Shown here: positions 7,373 through 14,538 of the stretch, one piece after another
How positions within the stretch are numbered: the first letter of the stretch is position 1
Layout: every line of letters begins with the position of its first letter
Source: Candidatus Yanofskybacteria bacterium RIFCSPHIGHO2_01_FULL_44_17
GTDB lineage: Bacteria; Patescibacteriota; Minisyncoccia; 2-02-FULL-40-12; IGHO2-01-FULL-4-A
Length of the DNA: 34,055 nt
Assembly (NCBI GenBank): GCA_001794195.1
Contig: MGJI01000013.1
Location: 1-34,055 of the forward strand
Direction: 5' to 3'
The notes under the pieces: generated by a model
Told to the model about the DNA's origin: nothing
The model's database searches: none
The model's input: only the letters and a program-made list of their open reading frames with translations
Translations under genes and position numbers: made by a program

Positions 7373-8248
7373 ATGAGAAGCTTAGGCCGCTTACTAGGAC
7401 TTTCTTTGTTTTCTGCAGTAATCTTAGCCGCACAGAATCAATCAACGCCGCAAGCATTCACGTCTGATCCGTGGCGACTTGGCGGTGATCTTTATCTTAA
7501 TTATCAGCCGATAAGCAAGCAACCTTCATTTATCAGGGGTCAGCTGCCCTATCAGCGCTGGAACGCCGGTTGGCAGCTTCAGATGAGGCGCCGCGAAAGA
7601 ATTACCTTTAATTTTGGGTTTTCAGTAGCTGGCGGAACACCTTTTGATAATCCGGAAAGGCTGAACTATTCTATCTCAACATTGGTAGGGATTGCCCGTG
7701 GCCTCAGTTTTCTTGGAGGAGTAAACGTCGGACTCAACATAAATCAGCATCCAATTGTCGATCCATCTGGAAGAATAGAAAACACCGGAATAAACGAATT
7801 ATTTACCGGCCTCAGTTTCGCTAAAATAAAAAGTTTTCAAGTCTGGAATATAAATAACCAGGCCTATATTACTAAAAACATTCGCAGCAACATTCCTGTA
7901 TTCAACAATGACAGAACCTCGCCATATATAGGCTGGCGAGCCGGAAATAACTTAACTCTTGGCTTAAATTTTAAAGACTACGAGCGTTGGAAACTACGGC
8001 TGGAAAGTTATGTCGAAGGGAATGACACAAGCTTCCTGGGCGATCCGGGAGCGGTTGGGGCAAATCTGACCCTAAATACCGCGATCCACAGGCATCTCGT
8101 GTGGCAAACCGGCGCTATGATACGACACAGTATCGGACCCTATCCCAATAGACTTATTCCAACCATAGGCTGGAACATACCGGCCTCTTCCGCACCAATT
8201 GGAAGTGAAGTTTTTTCCGTTTGGTTTGGGCCCCGATTTACCTTTTAG
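7373..8248 (+). CDS. Exported beta-barrel-like protein, function unknown
   Basis: 291 codons. A signal peptide (basic MRSLGR, hydrophobic LLGLSLFSAVILAA, likely cleavage after about residue 20) is followed by a chain dominated by alternating polar/hydrophobic segments: WNAGWQLQMRR, ITFNFGFSVAGG, LTLGLNFKDYERWKLRLES, GANLTLNTAI. The protein ends in VFSVWFGPRFTF, with a terminal phenylalanine and alternating aromatics, like the C-terminal strand of outer-membrane barrels. An AGGAG ribosome site lies eight bases before the ATG, and a terminator follows at 8271. If the cell lacks an outer membrane, a secreted beta-sheet surface protein is the alternative. No family recognised. Confidence 0.7.
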   Translation: MRSLGRLLGLSLFSAVILAAQNQSTPQAFTSDPWRLGGDLYLNYQPISKQPSFIRGQLPYQRWNAGWQLQMRRRERITFNFGFSVAGGTPFDNPERLNYSISTLVGIARGLSFLGGVNVGLNINQHPIVDPSGRIENTGINELFTGLSFAKIKSFQVWNINNQAYITKNIRSNIPVFNNDRTSPYIGWRAGNNLTLGLNFKDYERWKLRLESYVEGNDTSFLGDPGAVGANLTLNTAIHRHLVWQTGAMIRHSIGPYPNRLIPTIGWNIPASSAPIGSEVFSVWFGPRFTF

Positions 8249-8270
8249 AAAAGTTGTAACAAATAAAAAG

Positions 8271-8296
8271 CCTCGCTATCGCGAGGTTTTAATTTT
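8271..8296 (+). terminator. Intrinsic terminator after the beta-barrel-like gene
   Basis: CCTCGC (8271-8276), loop TATC, GCGAGG (8281-8286), then TTTTAATTTT. It overlaps the out-of-frame 3' end of the opposite CPBP gene. Confidence 0.8.
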
Positions 8297-8394
8297 CAAA
8301 ATATTTTGGCCCGATGGCAAGGCCTCGCCCGATTGAGTCGGGTAAAAAGGCTAACAACAAAAAGCCGATTATCCCATGAGCCAGGCCCAAAAAA
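8289..8394 (-). pseudogene. Detached C-terminus of the CPBP gene in the -1 frame
   Basis: If the ribosome or the sequence shifts by one base at the six-T run (8389-8394), the frame continues as LGLAHGIIGFLLLAFLPD and then SIGRGLAIGPKYFEN to a TAA at 8289-8291. The LAH...G block is the missing last CPBP motif and the xxVGPxYF-like end fits the family tail. A one-base deletion in the homopolymer, an assembly error or programmed -1 frameshifting on ATTTTTTG would each explain it. Confidence 0.6.
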
Positions 8395-8956
8395 TATAGA
8401 TTCTTACCGCCTCTATCGACCTTAAGAATATGGCGCTGCAAGCCCAACCAGCAAAGAAGGTTACAATCATCAGAAACCAGTTTGGAAAATGGGCTAAGGC
8501 AAAAAAACTACCGGCAATCAATGGAATATGAGGATTTTTGTCGTCTTCCAAAAAACCAACCAATCTGTTAACGAAGAAGCCGTTTAGCAGATACTGCTGG
8601 AATAGTCCGCCAGCGCAATATCTTAAAAAATATTCTAACCACTGGCCTGGTCCACTAAAACGAGCCTGACCGAATAAAATGCCCAAACAAGAAACTATCG
8701 CAGCAATGGTAAGTAAAAGCCAACCAAATTCGTAAAATGCAACCCTAAAATTTTTAGGCCAAAGGCCTATCTCTTTTAGCCCTTCACCATAAAAACCATT
8801 GATGCCAGCCATTCCACCCACTATTAACAGATAGTAAGGGCCGTAATTTTCCAAGTCCATGCCAAATTTCCAGTAGGCTCCTACAAAAAGAATATAAAAC
8901 AATACGGCCCAGAAAAGCTGGGCCCACTTAGATCTCTTTCTTGGTTTTGAGACCAC
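8369..8956 (-). CDS. CPBP-family (CAAX protease-like) membrane protein, frameshifted near the 3' end
   Basis: 195 codons in the uninterrupted frame, starting at GTG (8954-8956) four bases after a perfect AGGAGGT. Six or so transmembrane helices. The CPBP core is visible: GGLFQQYLLNGFFVNRL occupies the place of motif 1 (normally EExxxR, here Gln-Gln in place of the Glu pair), and SFFALAHFPN matches motif 2 with its histidine. The frame then ends abruptly in FWAWLMG, whereas the -1 frame gives the expected LGLAHG motif. With the Glu pair replaced, proteolytic activity is doubtful; some CPBP subfamilies do carry Gln here. Divergently transcribed from the RMD1 gene. Confidence 0.7.
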   Translation of the reverse strand: MVSKPRKRSKWAQLFWAVLFYILFVGAYWKFGMDLENYGPYYLLIVGGMAGINGFYGEGLKEIGLWPKNFRVAFYEFGWLLLTIAAIVSCLGILFGQARFSGPGQWLEYFLRYCAGGLFQQYLLNGFFVNRLVGFLEDDKNPHIPLIAGSFFALAHFPNWFLMIVTFFAGWACSAIFLRSIEAVRIYIFWAWLMG

Positions 8957-9050
8957 ATGAACCTCCTCTTTTGTGGATTATTTATCAATGAACGATACCT
9001 GCAACTATCGTAAAAATAGCACATACTCTATATATAGCAAAGGAAGTCCA

Positions 9051-9059
9051 TGCTATAAT
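9051..9059 (+). promoter_or_regulatory. Extended -10 promoter of the RMD1 gene, leaderless
   Basis: TGCTATAAT at 9051-9059, a perfect extended -10. The ATG at 9068 begins eight bases after it, so the transcript should start at or within a base or two of the start codon. No -35 of note and no Shine-Dalgarno. Confidence 0.65.
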
Positions 9060-9067
9060 GCAAGCAC

Positions 9068-9907
9068 ATGATTGGCATTACTAAAAAACAGGCTGATGTG
9101 GCGCCCGCTAAAACCAACTACGGCGTTGAGGTTGTTTATGTCGGCGAATCAATTGACCTGAAGAGGGTTCAGGAAACCATGAAACAGTACTCGTTTATGA
9201 ATCGCGACCACCCACTGGTTCTGCGCCTGCTCGATGATCAGTTCGCGGTATTAACCAAGTTTGGTACGGTAGCCTTTTGGAATGTTGACGAAAAATTAAG
9301 AAAGCAATTCGTTCGGGAACTAGCTTCTTCGACCAAGAGCAAAAAAGTATTCTACCCGCACACAGAGACTACCAAGGTCATAATCGGCGAAGAGGTCGAA
9401 AGAGTAACCTTTACCGAAGTTTACCTGACCAATTTTAGTTTGGAAAAAATCAGAATAATTTCCTATGTCCTGTCTCAGTCAGTGGCACTGGAACGCTACG
9501 AAAATGAGATAGAGGAAAATCTTCAAGAGCTCGGGGTGGTTATTGAAAACCTTAAATCTAAGGGTCGCGCCATGCTGCGCGAACGTGAATTGCTTAAGCG
9601 CATCGGCAAGGTTCTGTCGGTTAAACAAATTGCCGTAGCCCATCTGTCGTTATTTGATAAGCCGGATGAGGCCTGGGAATCTCCTGAATTAGAAACCCTC
9701 TATAACCAACTGCATCGCGAGTACGACATGGGCGACCGTTTTGATATATTAGATGAAAAGGTTAATTTCCTATCTGATAATGCCAAACTGCTCCTAAATT
9801 TCATAGCCGAAAAACGCAACGCCTTCCTCGAAATGGTCATTATCGCTCTTTTTGTGATTGACCTAATCCCACTCTTCATAGACCTCGTTAAATATTTAGC
9901 CAAATGA
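9068..9907 (+). CDS. RMD1/DUF155 family membrane protein
   Basis: 279 codons. The pattern is that of the RMD1/Sif2 (DUF155) family: an N-terminal alpha/beta region with FMNRDHPLVLRLLDDQFAVLT and FGTVAFWNVDE (about 43-75), a segment FSLEKIRIISYVLSQSVALERYE (about 129-150) starting a long helical region, and a C-terminal hydrophobic helix (about 253-274, FLEMVIIALFVIDLIPLFI) near the end. Members in eukaryotes sit in mitochondria or at membranes; the bacterial role is not established. Likely tail-anchored with the bulk in the cytoplasm. It stands alone between a leaderless promoter and a hairpin that terminates the opposing gene. Confidence 0.8.
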   Translation: MIGITKKQADVAPAKTNYGVEVVYVGESIDLKRVQETMKQYSFMNRDHPLVLRLLDDQFAVLTKFGTVAFWNVDEKLRKQFVRELASSTKSKKVFYPHTETTKVIIGEEVERVTFTEVYLTNFSLEKIRIISYVLSQSVALERYENEIEENLQELGVVIENLKSKGRAMLRERELLKRIGKVLSVKQIAVAHLSLFDKPDEAWESPELETLYNQLHREYDMGDRFDILDEKVNFLSDNAKLLLNFIAEKRNAFLEMVIIALFVIDLIPLFIDLVKYLAK

Positions 9908-9929
9908 AAAATCCGCACGCTTGCGGATT
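9905..9929 (-). terminator. Intrinsic terminator of the amine oxidase gene
   Basis: AATCCGCA (9910-9917), loop CGCT, TGCGGATT (9922-9929). Read on the minus strand the stem is followed by TTTTTCATTT. The TAA stop of the oxidase (9928-9930) overlaps the first arm. Confidence 0.75.
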
Positions 9930-11106
9930 AGGTAAGAAATCTTTTTATACTGAACGGGCCAATGTCTATCTTGCTTCTGCCGTCCAGAGCTAGTTGGGCC
10001 AGTGATTCGCCGATTGCGGCAGAATGTTTAAATCCATGGCCGGAACACGGTGATGCCATAATTATATTGGGGTTTTCCGGATCAAAATCAATCACAAAGC
10101 CTGAATCCGGCGTAACAGTGTACATACAGACTTTTGAGCGGATACATCGCGGACTTAAGCCCGGCAAACGGTTAACAATGTGCTCAGCATACACAGACTC
10201 TACTTCGGCATCAGTTACGTCTCTATTAACGTTGTCGGGATCAATAATATTGGTTTCTTCGGAAGCCACCTTAATTCCACCGTTCAGACCGTCAATAGCC
10301 GGAAATCCATAAATAAAATTATTGCTATTCACCCAGATGAAAATCGGAAATCTGCCGATAAGATACGGCTTGATAGAGCCGTTAATATCAAACCAGAAAA
10401 GACACTGCCTCAAAATTTTAAAAACGCCCGGGAACCTCGATCTTAAAAAATCATTAACCCAGGCACCGGCCGAGATTATGACCTTATCGGAGTAGATGTA
10501 GGAACGGGCGCCGGCGTATTCAGCAATAACGAGCATGCCGCTGCCTTCTTTTTTTATGGCGATAACCTTATGGTTAATCCTCGTATCGGTACCCATCCTT
10601 CTGGCCAATCCGATTTGAGCTCTAATACAATTTTCCGGCCTTAGAAAACCGGCCATAGGTTCATAATAGCCGCGCTCATCGCCGAAAAGATTAAACTGCG
10701 GGAATTTTTGGCGAATCTGAGCAGTACCGAGAATTTCATGACCTACTGAGTATTTTCTTGCGGCACGGATTGTTTCTCCAAGAAAATCAGCCTTGCCATG
10801 CATTGCCGAGCCCGTGCTGTAACTTGTCATCATAAGTCCGCCGGTAACCGTAAGCAGATCCTGCCCGGTCAGAGCTTCCATCTCGCGCCATAACTCATAT
10901 GACCGCAGAGCAAGCGGTGTATATGTCTCACCCTCGCCTATCGCCTGCCTGGTTATTCGCGTATCGCCACCGCTTGAGCCCAGCTGATGAGGCGGGTCAA
11001 ACCGGTCTATAGCAATTACTCTCGCCCCTCTTTTTGCCAACTGATATGCCGCCGCGGAGCCCATTGCGCCCAAACCGACAACTGCTACATCACAGACATT
11101 CTTCAC
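9928..11106 (-). CDS. FAD-dependent amine oxidase, sarcosine/N-methyltryptophan oxidase type
   Basis: 392 codons, GTG start with AGAGG upstream. The N-terminal Rossmann fingerprint VAVVGLGAMGSAAAYQLAKRG (about 8-28) and the Asp/Arg that follow (AIDRFDPPH) bind FAD. The block GSSGGDTRITRQAIGEGE (43-60) is characteristic of monomeric sarcosine oxidase and SolA. Cys327 in KVCMYTVTPD is in the position of the covalent flavin cysteine, and SPCSGHGFKHSAAIGE (352-367) is the C-terminal FAD/substrate motif. It should oxidise a secondary N-methyl amine to an aldehyde and peroxide. The substrate is unclear. It is alone in its transcription unit, an unusual enzyme for a reduced genome, so transfer is possible. 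Confidence 0.85.
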   Translation of the reverse strand: MKNVCDVAVVGLGAMGSAAAYQLAKRGARVIAIDRFDPPHQLGSSGGDTRITRQAIGEGETYTPLALRSYELWREMEALTGQDLLTVTGGLMMTSYSTGSAMHGKADFLGETIRAARKYSVGHEILGTAQIRQKFPQFNLFGDERGYYEPMAGFLRPENCIRAQIGLARRMGTDTRINHKVIAIKKEGSGMLVIAEYAGARSYIYSDKVIISAGAWVNDFLRSRFPGVFKILRQCLFWFDINGSIKPYLIGRFPIFIWVNSNNFIYGFPAIDGLNGGIKVASEETNIIDPDNVNRDVTDAEVESVYAEHIVNRLPGLSPRCIRSKVCMYTVTPDSGFVIDFDPENPNIIMASPCSGHGFKHSAAIGESLAQLALDGRSKIDIGPFSIKRFLT

Positions 11107-11134
11107 GTATCGCCTCTTTTGTAAAAGTTCTCAA

Positions 11135-11171
11135 AACTAAAAAGACGTTATCACGCATATGCGATAACGTC
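11135..11171 (-). terminator. Intrinsic terminator of the msrA/msrB/dut unit
   Basis: GACGTTATC (11144-11152) pairs with GATAACGTC (11163-11171). On the minus strand the stem is followed by TTTTTAGTTTT. It lies just after the dUTPase stop. Confidence 0.75.
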
Positions 11172-11182
11172 AAACAGCCTCT

Positions 11183-11608
11183 TCATTTTCTGCCGGAGGA
11201 GCCGAAACCTTTGTCGCCACGGTTTGAAGAAGTTAATTCACTTACCACTTGCGGCGAAACATTTTCAACTTTTTGGATTAGCATTTGGGCGATTCTGTCC
11301 CCGGCCTCTATCCGATAGGTTTTTTTAGAAAGGTTGATTAAGCCGACTATTATTTCCCCACGATAATTTGAATCAATGACTCCGCCCAAGACTTTCAGTC
11401 CGTTTTTAATGGCCAGGCCGCTCCTGTCCCAAATCAAACCCACGCAATCTCTTGGTGTGGCCATGGCAATCCCAGTAGCAACGGTAGCAATTTCCCCAGG
11501 CCTCAAAACGTGGCTTGCAATAGAGCACAAATCCAATCCGGCGTCACCGCTGTGCATCTTGACCGGAATTTTAGCATCTGGGTGAAGTTTTTTAATTTTG
11601 ATTCTCAT
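11183..11608 (-). CDS. dut: dUTP diphosphatase
   Basis: 141 codons, the standard trimeric dUTPase size, with all five motifs in order: AGLDL (23-27), DRSGLA (61-66), GGVIDSNYRGE (75-85), AGDRIAQML (102-110) and the C-terminal RGDKGFGSSG (129-138). It hydrolyses dUTP to dUMP and pyrophosphate, keeping uracil out of DNA and supplying dUMP. Its ATG overlaps the msrB stop by four bases (ATGA), so the two are translationally coupled. A terminator follows directly. Confidence 0.95.
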   Translation of the reverse strand: MRIKIKKLHPDAKIPVKMHSGDAGLDLCSIASHVLRPGEIATVATGIAMATPRDCVGLIWDRSGLAIKNGLKVLGGVIDSNYRGEIIVGLINLSKKTYRIEAGDRIAQMLIQKVENVSPQVVSELTSSNRGDKGFGSSGRK

Positions 11609-11997
11609 TTCTCTTCCTTCTCCTTTTTAAGTTCTAAACAAACTGAATTAATGCAATATCGCTTGCCACCCTTGTCAGCCGGGCCATCATCAAAAACATG
11701 GCCAAGATGCGAGCCGCATTTTTTGCAACGAACTTCGGTACGATGCATACCGAGGCTATTGTCAGGCACAAGTTCAACATTTTCAAGATTGACGGGATCA
11801 GAAAAACTCGGCCAGCCGGTGCCAGAATCAAACTTAGTATTGGAAGAAAAAAGTTCCTGTCCGCAATTAGCACATTTGTACATTCCTTTAGCATGCTCAT
11901 CCCAATACCTACCGCTAAACGGCGCTTCGGTCCCACTATCGCGCATGACATGATACTGCTCGGAGGTTAATTTTTGTTTAATTTCTTCATCGGTCAT
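11605..11997 (-). CDS. msrB: Peptide methionine-(R)-S-oxide reductase
   Basis: 130 codons, complete single-domain MsrB. Zinc-binding pairs CANC (Cys42, Cys45) and CKKC (Cys91, Cys94), the GTGWPSF motif (59-65), HRTEVRCKKCGSHLGHVFDDGP (85-106) and the catalytic RYCINS with Cys115. It reduces the R epimer of methionine sulfoxide. No signal peptide, so cytoplasmic. It follows msrA after a 22-bp palindrome and overlaps dut by four bases. Confidence 0.95.
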   Translation of the reverse strand: MTDEEIKQKLTSEQYHVMRDSGTEAPFSGRYWDEHAKGMYKCANCGQELFSSNTKFDSGTGWPSFSDPVNLENVELVPDNSLGMHRTEVRCKKCGSHLGHVFDDGPADKGGKRYCINSVCLELKKEKEEK

Positions 11998-12014
11998 GTT
12001 TTTATTTTATTTTC

Positions 12015-12060
12015 TCCAATAACATTCTCACATTCTTGAGAATGTGAGAATGTTATTGGA
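12015..12060. repeat. 22-bp perfect inverted repeat between msrA and msrB
   Basis: TCCAATAACATTCTCACATT (and CT) at 12015-12036 is perfectly complementary to 12039-12060, with only TG between them. It starts three bases after the msrA stop. On the minus strand it is followed by GAGAAAATAAAA, not a T-run, so it is not a normal terminator. A mobile palindrome or an mRNA processing/stability hairpin separating msrA from msrB expression are the likely roles. Confidence 0.75.
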
Positions 12061-12063
12061 TTA

Positions 12064-12606
12064 TTAGTTTACAGCTTTTAAAAGTTTATTGAATTTTTCT
12101 CTTAATTTTTCCAATTTGGGGCTGATAACTAGCTGGCAGTATGCCTTATCCGGATTTTTTTTGAAATATTCGCGGTGATATTCTTCGGCCGGATAAAACT
12201 TCTCCAGCGGCTTTAGTTCGGTTACAACCTTTTGGCCTTCTTTATTGAGCTCAGAAATGAATGCCTCGGCCTGAGATTTTTGTTCTGAACTCGTATATAA
12301 AATAATCGAGCGGTATTGAGTGCCTACATCATTCCCTTGCCGGTTCAAAGTCGTCGGATCGTGCGTCGCAAAAAATACAGTCAAAAGATCATCATAACTT
12401 ATTTGAGAGGGCTCAAATTCTATTTTAGAAACTTCGGCATGGCCCGTATTACCCCCACAAACCTGCTCATAGATTGGTCCCGGCATTGTCCCACCGGCAT
12501 AACCAGGCATAACTGAAATTACCCCTCTTAATTCGACGAATACTGCCTCAGTGCACCAGAAACATCCTCCACCAAATATCGCAGTCTCATTTTTTTGTAA
12601 CACCAT
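12064..12606 (-). CDS. msrA: Peptide methionine-(S)-S-oxide reductase
   Basis: 180 codons. The catalytic motif GGGCFWCTE (12-20) has Cys15 as the nucleophile and Cys18 nearby; GYAGG (35-39), YEQVCGGNTGHAEV (46-59), the HDPTTLNRQGNDVGTQYRS block (82-100) and FYPAEEYHREYF (137-148) complete the family. It repairs the S epimer of methionine sulfoxide, working with MsrB just downstream. Cytoplasmic, no signal peptide. Upstream is a terminator for the previous gene, so it should have its own promoter. Confidence 0.95.
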   Translation of the reverse strand: MVLQKNETAIFGGGCFWCTEAVFVELRGVISVMPGYAGGTMPGPIYEQVCGGNTGHAEVSKIEFEPSQISYDDLLTVFFATHDPTTLNRQGNDVGTQYRSIILYTSSEQKSQAEAFISELNKEGQKVVTELKPLEKFYPAEEYHREYFKKNPDKAYCQLVISPKLEKLREKFNKLLKAVN

Positions 12607-12636
12607 AAAATAAATTTAGCATATTGGTCTCAAAAC

Positions 12637-12673
12637 AAAAACCGCCCTGAGCAAAGTCGAATAGGCGGTTTTT
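12637..12673. terminator. Bidirectional-type terminator between the DUF4214-like gene and msrA
   Basis: AAAAACCGCC (12637-12646) pairs with GGCGGTTTTT (12664-12673) around a 17-base loop. T-runs are present on both strands. It lies 12 bases after the stop of the minus-strand gene ending at 12685. Confidence 0.75.
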
Positions 12674-12684
12674 GTTTTTAACGA

Positions 12685-13419
12685 CTACGTGGTCGGGGTA
12701 GCTGTCGGAGTAGGAGTTTCTGTCGGAGTAGCGGTAGGTGTCGGCGTTGTGCTTGGAGTTGCTGTCGGAGTTGCTGTCGGAGTTGCTGTCGGAGTTGGTG
12801 GCATGCTTGGACTCACAGATGGTGATACTGATGGCGTTGGAGTTCTTAAACATTTTGGGTGAATGACAAGCATGTTCGGTTTGCCCAGTTGTTTAAGAGC
12901 ATTGAATATACCCTTTTCTGCGGCAGCCTTTGCTGTCGGACTCATACCGTCGTAGGCTTTTTGGATTGCCTCCCTTGCTTCGGTGGCGCCAACCGTTGCT
13001 TTGCAAGCTTCTTGATCCGGCAAGGTTGATACCCAAGCCAATAAGTTAGCTAGAGCTGAATCTATAAGATTCAGGTAGCTCTGTTTTTCTGCATCTGTTA
13101 AGATACCGGGAGCTCTCTGGGCTTCTTCATATGATTTAACAGCCTTAAATAATGCACCGTAATATCTCATTTCCTGTGAATTCCTGAAATCTCTTAAAAC
13201 ATCTTTCAAATCACGACCGAGATGAAAGCCTCTGCCGCCAGCATCAGCCGGACGATGGAAAACAGCTTGATACAATTCATCCAGCGTCTCGCCATCAACT
13301 GCCGTATTGCTTTCGGCAAAAACATTGGTGCTGTCTTTGCCTACCCAAAAACCAAACGCCACACCGACCGTAAGAACGGCTATCGCCATCCCAACAGCCA
13401 ACTTCTTAGATATGCTCAT
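12685..13419 (-). CDS. Exported protein with DUF4214-like domain and Pro/Thr-rich tail
   Basis: 244 codons. An N-terminal signal or anchor (KLAVGMAIAVLTVGVAFGFWV, about 6-26). The segment LDELYQAVFHRPADAGGRGF then HLGRDLKDVLRDFRNSQEM (about 46-84) resembles the DUF4214 repeat of secreted proteins. A helical middle follows, with two cysteines (DQEACKAT and HPKCLRT) that could form a disulfide. The last 45 residues are low complexity (TPTATPTATPTATP...), encoded by a 12-bp DNA repeat. Such tails act as stalks or wall-spanning linkers, but here the tail is at the very C-terminus with no anchor after it. The function is unknown; surface exposure is likely. Confidence 0.65.
   Translation of the reverse strand: MSISKKLAVGMAIAVLTVGVAFGFWVGKDSTNVFAESNTAVDGETLDELYQAVFHRPADAGGRGFHLGRDLKDVLRDFRNSQEMRYYGALFKAVKSYEEAQRAPGILTDAEKQSYLNLIDSALANLLAWVSTLPDQEACKATVGATEAREAIQKAYDGMSPTAKAAAEKGIFNALKQLGKPNMLVIHPKCLRTPTPSVSPSVSPSMPPTPTATPTATPTATPSTTPTPTATPTETPTPTATPTT
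12755..12797. repeat. 12-bp tandem repeat coding for the Thr/Pro/Ala tail
   Basis: GGAGTTGCTGTC occurs three times head to tail at 12755-12790, with a further partial copy to about 12797. Each unit encodes four residues of the TATP-type repeat on the minus strand. It is a candidate for copy-number variation between strains. Confidence 0.8.
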
Positions 13420-13501
13420 ATGCTAAAAATTGCAGGCGTTGCCCGACATTCCACCAGCAACAATACTAGCGAAATGCAGAGAAATACATGCATTAACCGA
13501 C

Positions 13502-13521
13502 AAAAGCCACAACAAATGGCT
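13502..13521 (-). terminator. Weak terminator after the peroxiredoxin gene
   Basis: AGCCA (13505-13509) pairs with TGGCT (13517-13521); on the minus strand the stem is followed by TTTTG. The stem is only five base pairs, so the call is tentative. Confidence 0.4.
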
Positions 13522-13551
13522 GTTTAAAATAATATAGTAAACCTAGGAATC

Positions 13552-14049
13552 TTAAAAGGGGCGCTGTCCACTCTTAAAACTTTTTAAATCATCGAGCACT
13601 TCTTGAGCATGCTCAAGCGGATCCACATTATCGTATACCCTTACAACCCTTCCCTTGGGATCTACCAGAAACGACCTGCGCAAAGTTCCCATATGCTCAC
13701 GCCCCATGAATTTCTTTTTGGCCCATGCTCCATACTTTTTGACAATCTTCTTTTGGGTATCTGCCAAAAGAGTGAATGTAAGATTATATTTCTCAGCAAA
13801 TTTTTTATGGCTTGCCACAGAATCCACGCTTACGCCCAAAACTTCTGCCTTTAGCTTACTGAGGTCAGGCAAGGCATCTCTTATTGAACAGGCCTCCTTG
13901 GTACATCCCGGTGTATCATCCTTTGGATAAAAATATAAAAGCACCCACTTACCTCTGAGGTCAGCGAGTGAATGCTCTTTGCCATTTTGGTCCGGCAAAA
14001 CAAAACCCGGCGCCATTATTCCAACTTTGATTTTATGATTTGCGACCAT
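13552..14049 (-). CDS. bcp: Thioredoxin-dependent peroxiredoxin, Bcp/PrxQ type
   Basis: 165 codons, AhpC/TSA fold: APGFVLPDQNGKEHSLADLRGK (13-34), YFYPKDDTPGCTKEACSIRD (39-58) with peroxidatic Cys49 and the second Cys54 five residues on, typical of atypical two-Cys Bcp/PrxQ. It reduces peroxides using thioredoxin. No signal peptide. It is the downstream-most gene of a long minus-strand redox cluster. Confidence 0.92.
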   Translation of the reverse strand: MVANHKIKVGIMAPGFVLPDQNGKEHSLADLRGKWVLLYFYPKDDTPGCTKEACSIRDALPDLSKLKAEVLGVSVDSVASHKKFAEKYNLTFTLLADTQKKIVKKYGAWAKKKFMGREHMGTLRRSFLVDPKGRVVRVYDNVDPLEHAQEVLDDLKSFKSGQRPF

Positions 14050-14061
14050 TGTTTACTGAGA

Positions 14062-14538
14062 CTATCCAAGCCAGGCCCGCAAACGCGGAAATTTTACACA
14101 GATTGGAAGTTTTGAACACCAAACTTCCAGACCGAAAAAACGACCCGGCCTTGCTGCTATAAAAAACAGCAAGACTAGGGCGTACACTATATGCTCGTCC
14201 ACGACATATGAATGCGGGGGTATACGTGGAAATTGCAAAACCGGAAAATAATAAAGCATCATCAGTCCGGCACCATAAATTGAAGTTAACCTGACAAAAA
14301 TACCAAGTATCAAAGATCCCCCCAAGATAGTCAGGCCCCACCCATTAAGCCAGTTCGTAACCGGCAAAACATCCGGCTGTAAAAACCAACTATAAAATCC
14401 GCCGAAGGTACTGGCGTTTGCCAGGTAACCAGTGGCTGACCAGCTTGGATCCAAAATCTTGCTGATACCAGCATAAAACATCAGCCAACCGACAGAAATC
14501 CTTAACAAGAAAAGTGACGCTCTTTCAAATTTGTTCAT
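14062..14538 (-). CDS. DoxX-family membrane protein
   Basis: 158 codons, four hydrophobic helices (about 6-27, 65-85, 87-104, 113-130). The start RISVGWLMFYAGISKILDPSW is the classic DoxX opening, and the loop NGWGLTILGGSLILGIFVRL matches the second helix pair. DoxX proteins are found with quinone or thiol oxidation systems and with oxidative stress genes. Its start overlaps the PPOX gene stop by four bases. The exact reaction is unknown. Confidence 0.8.
   Translation of the reverse strand: MNKFERASLFLLRISVGWLMFYAGISKILDPSWSATGYLANASTFGGFYSWFLQPDVLPVTNWLNGWGLTILGGSLILGIFVRLTSIYGAGLMMLYYFPVLQFPRIPPHSYVVDEHIVYALVLLFFIAARPGRFFGLEVWCSKLPICVKFPRLRAWLG

Noticed and set aside
12637-12673. Inverted repeat as a mobile palindrome
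   Set aside because: It has T-runs on both sides and lies just after a stop codon, so an ordinary terminator explains it.
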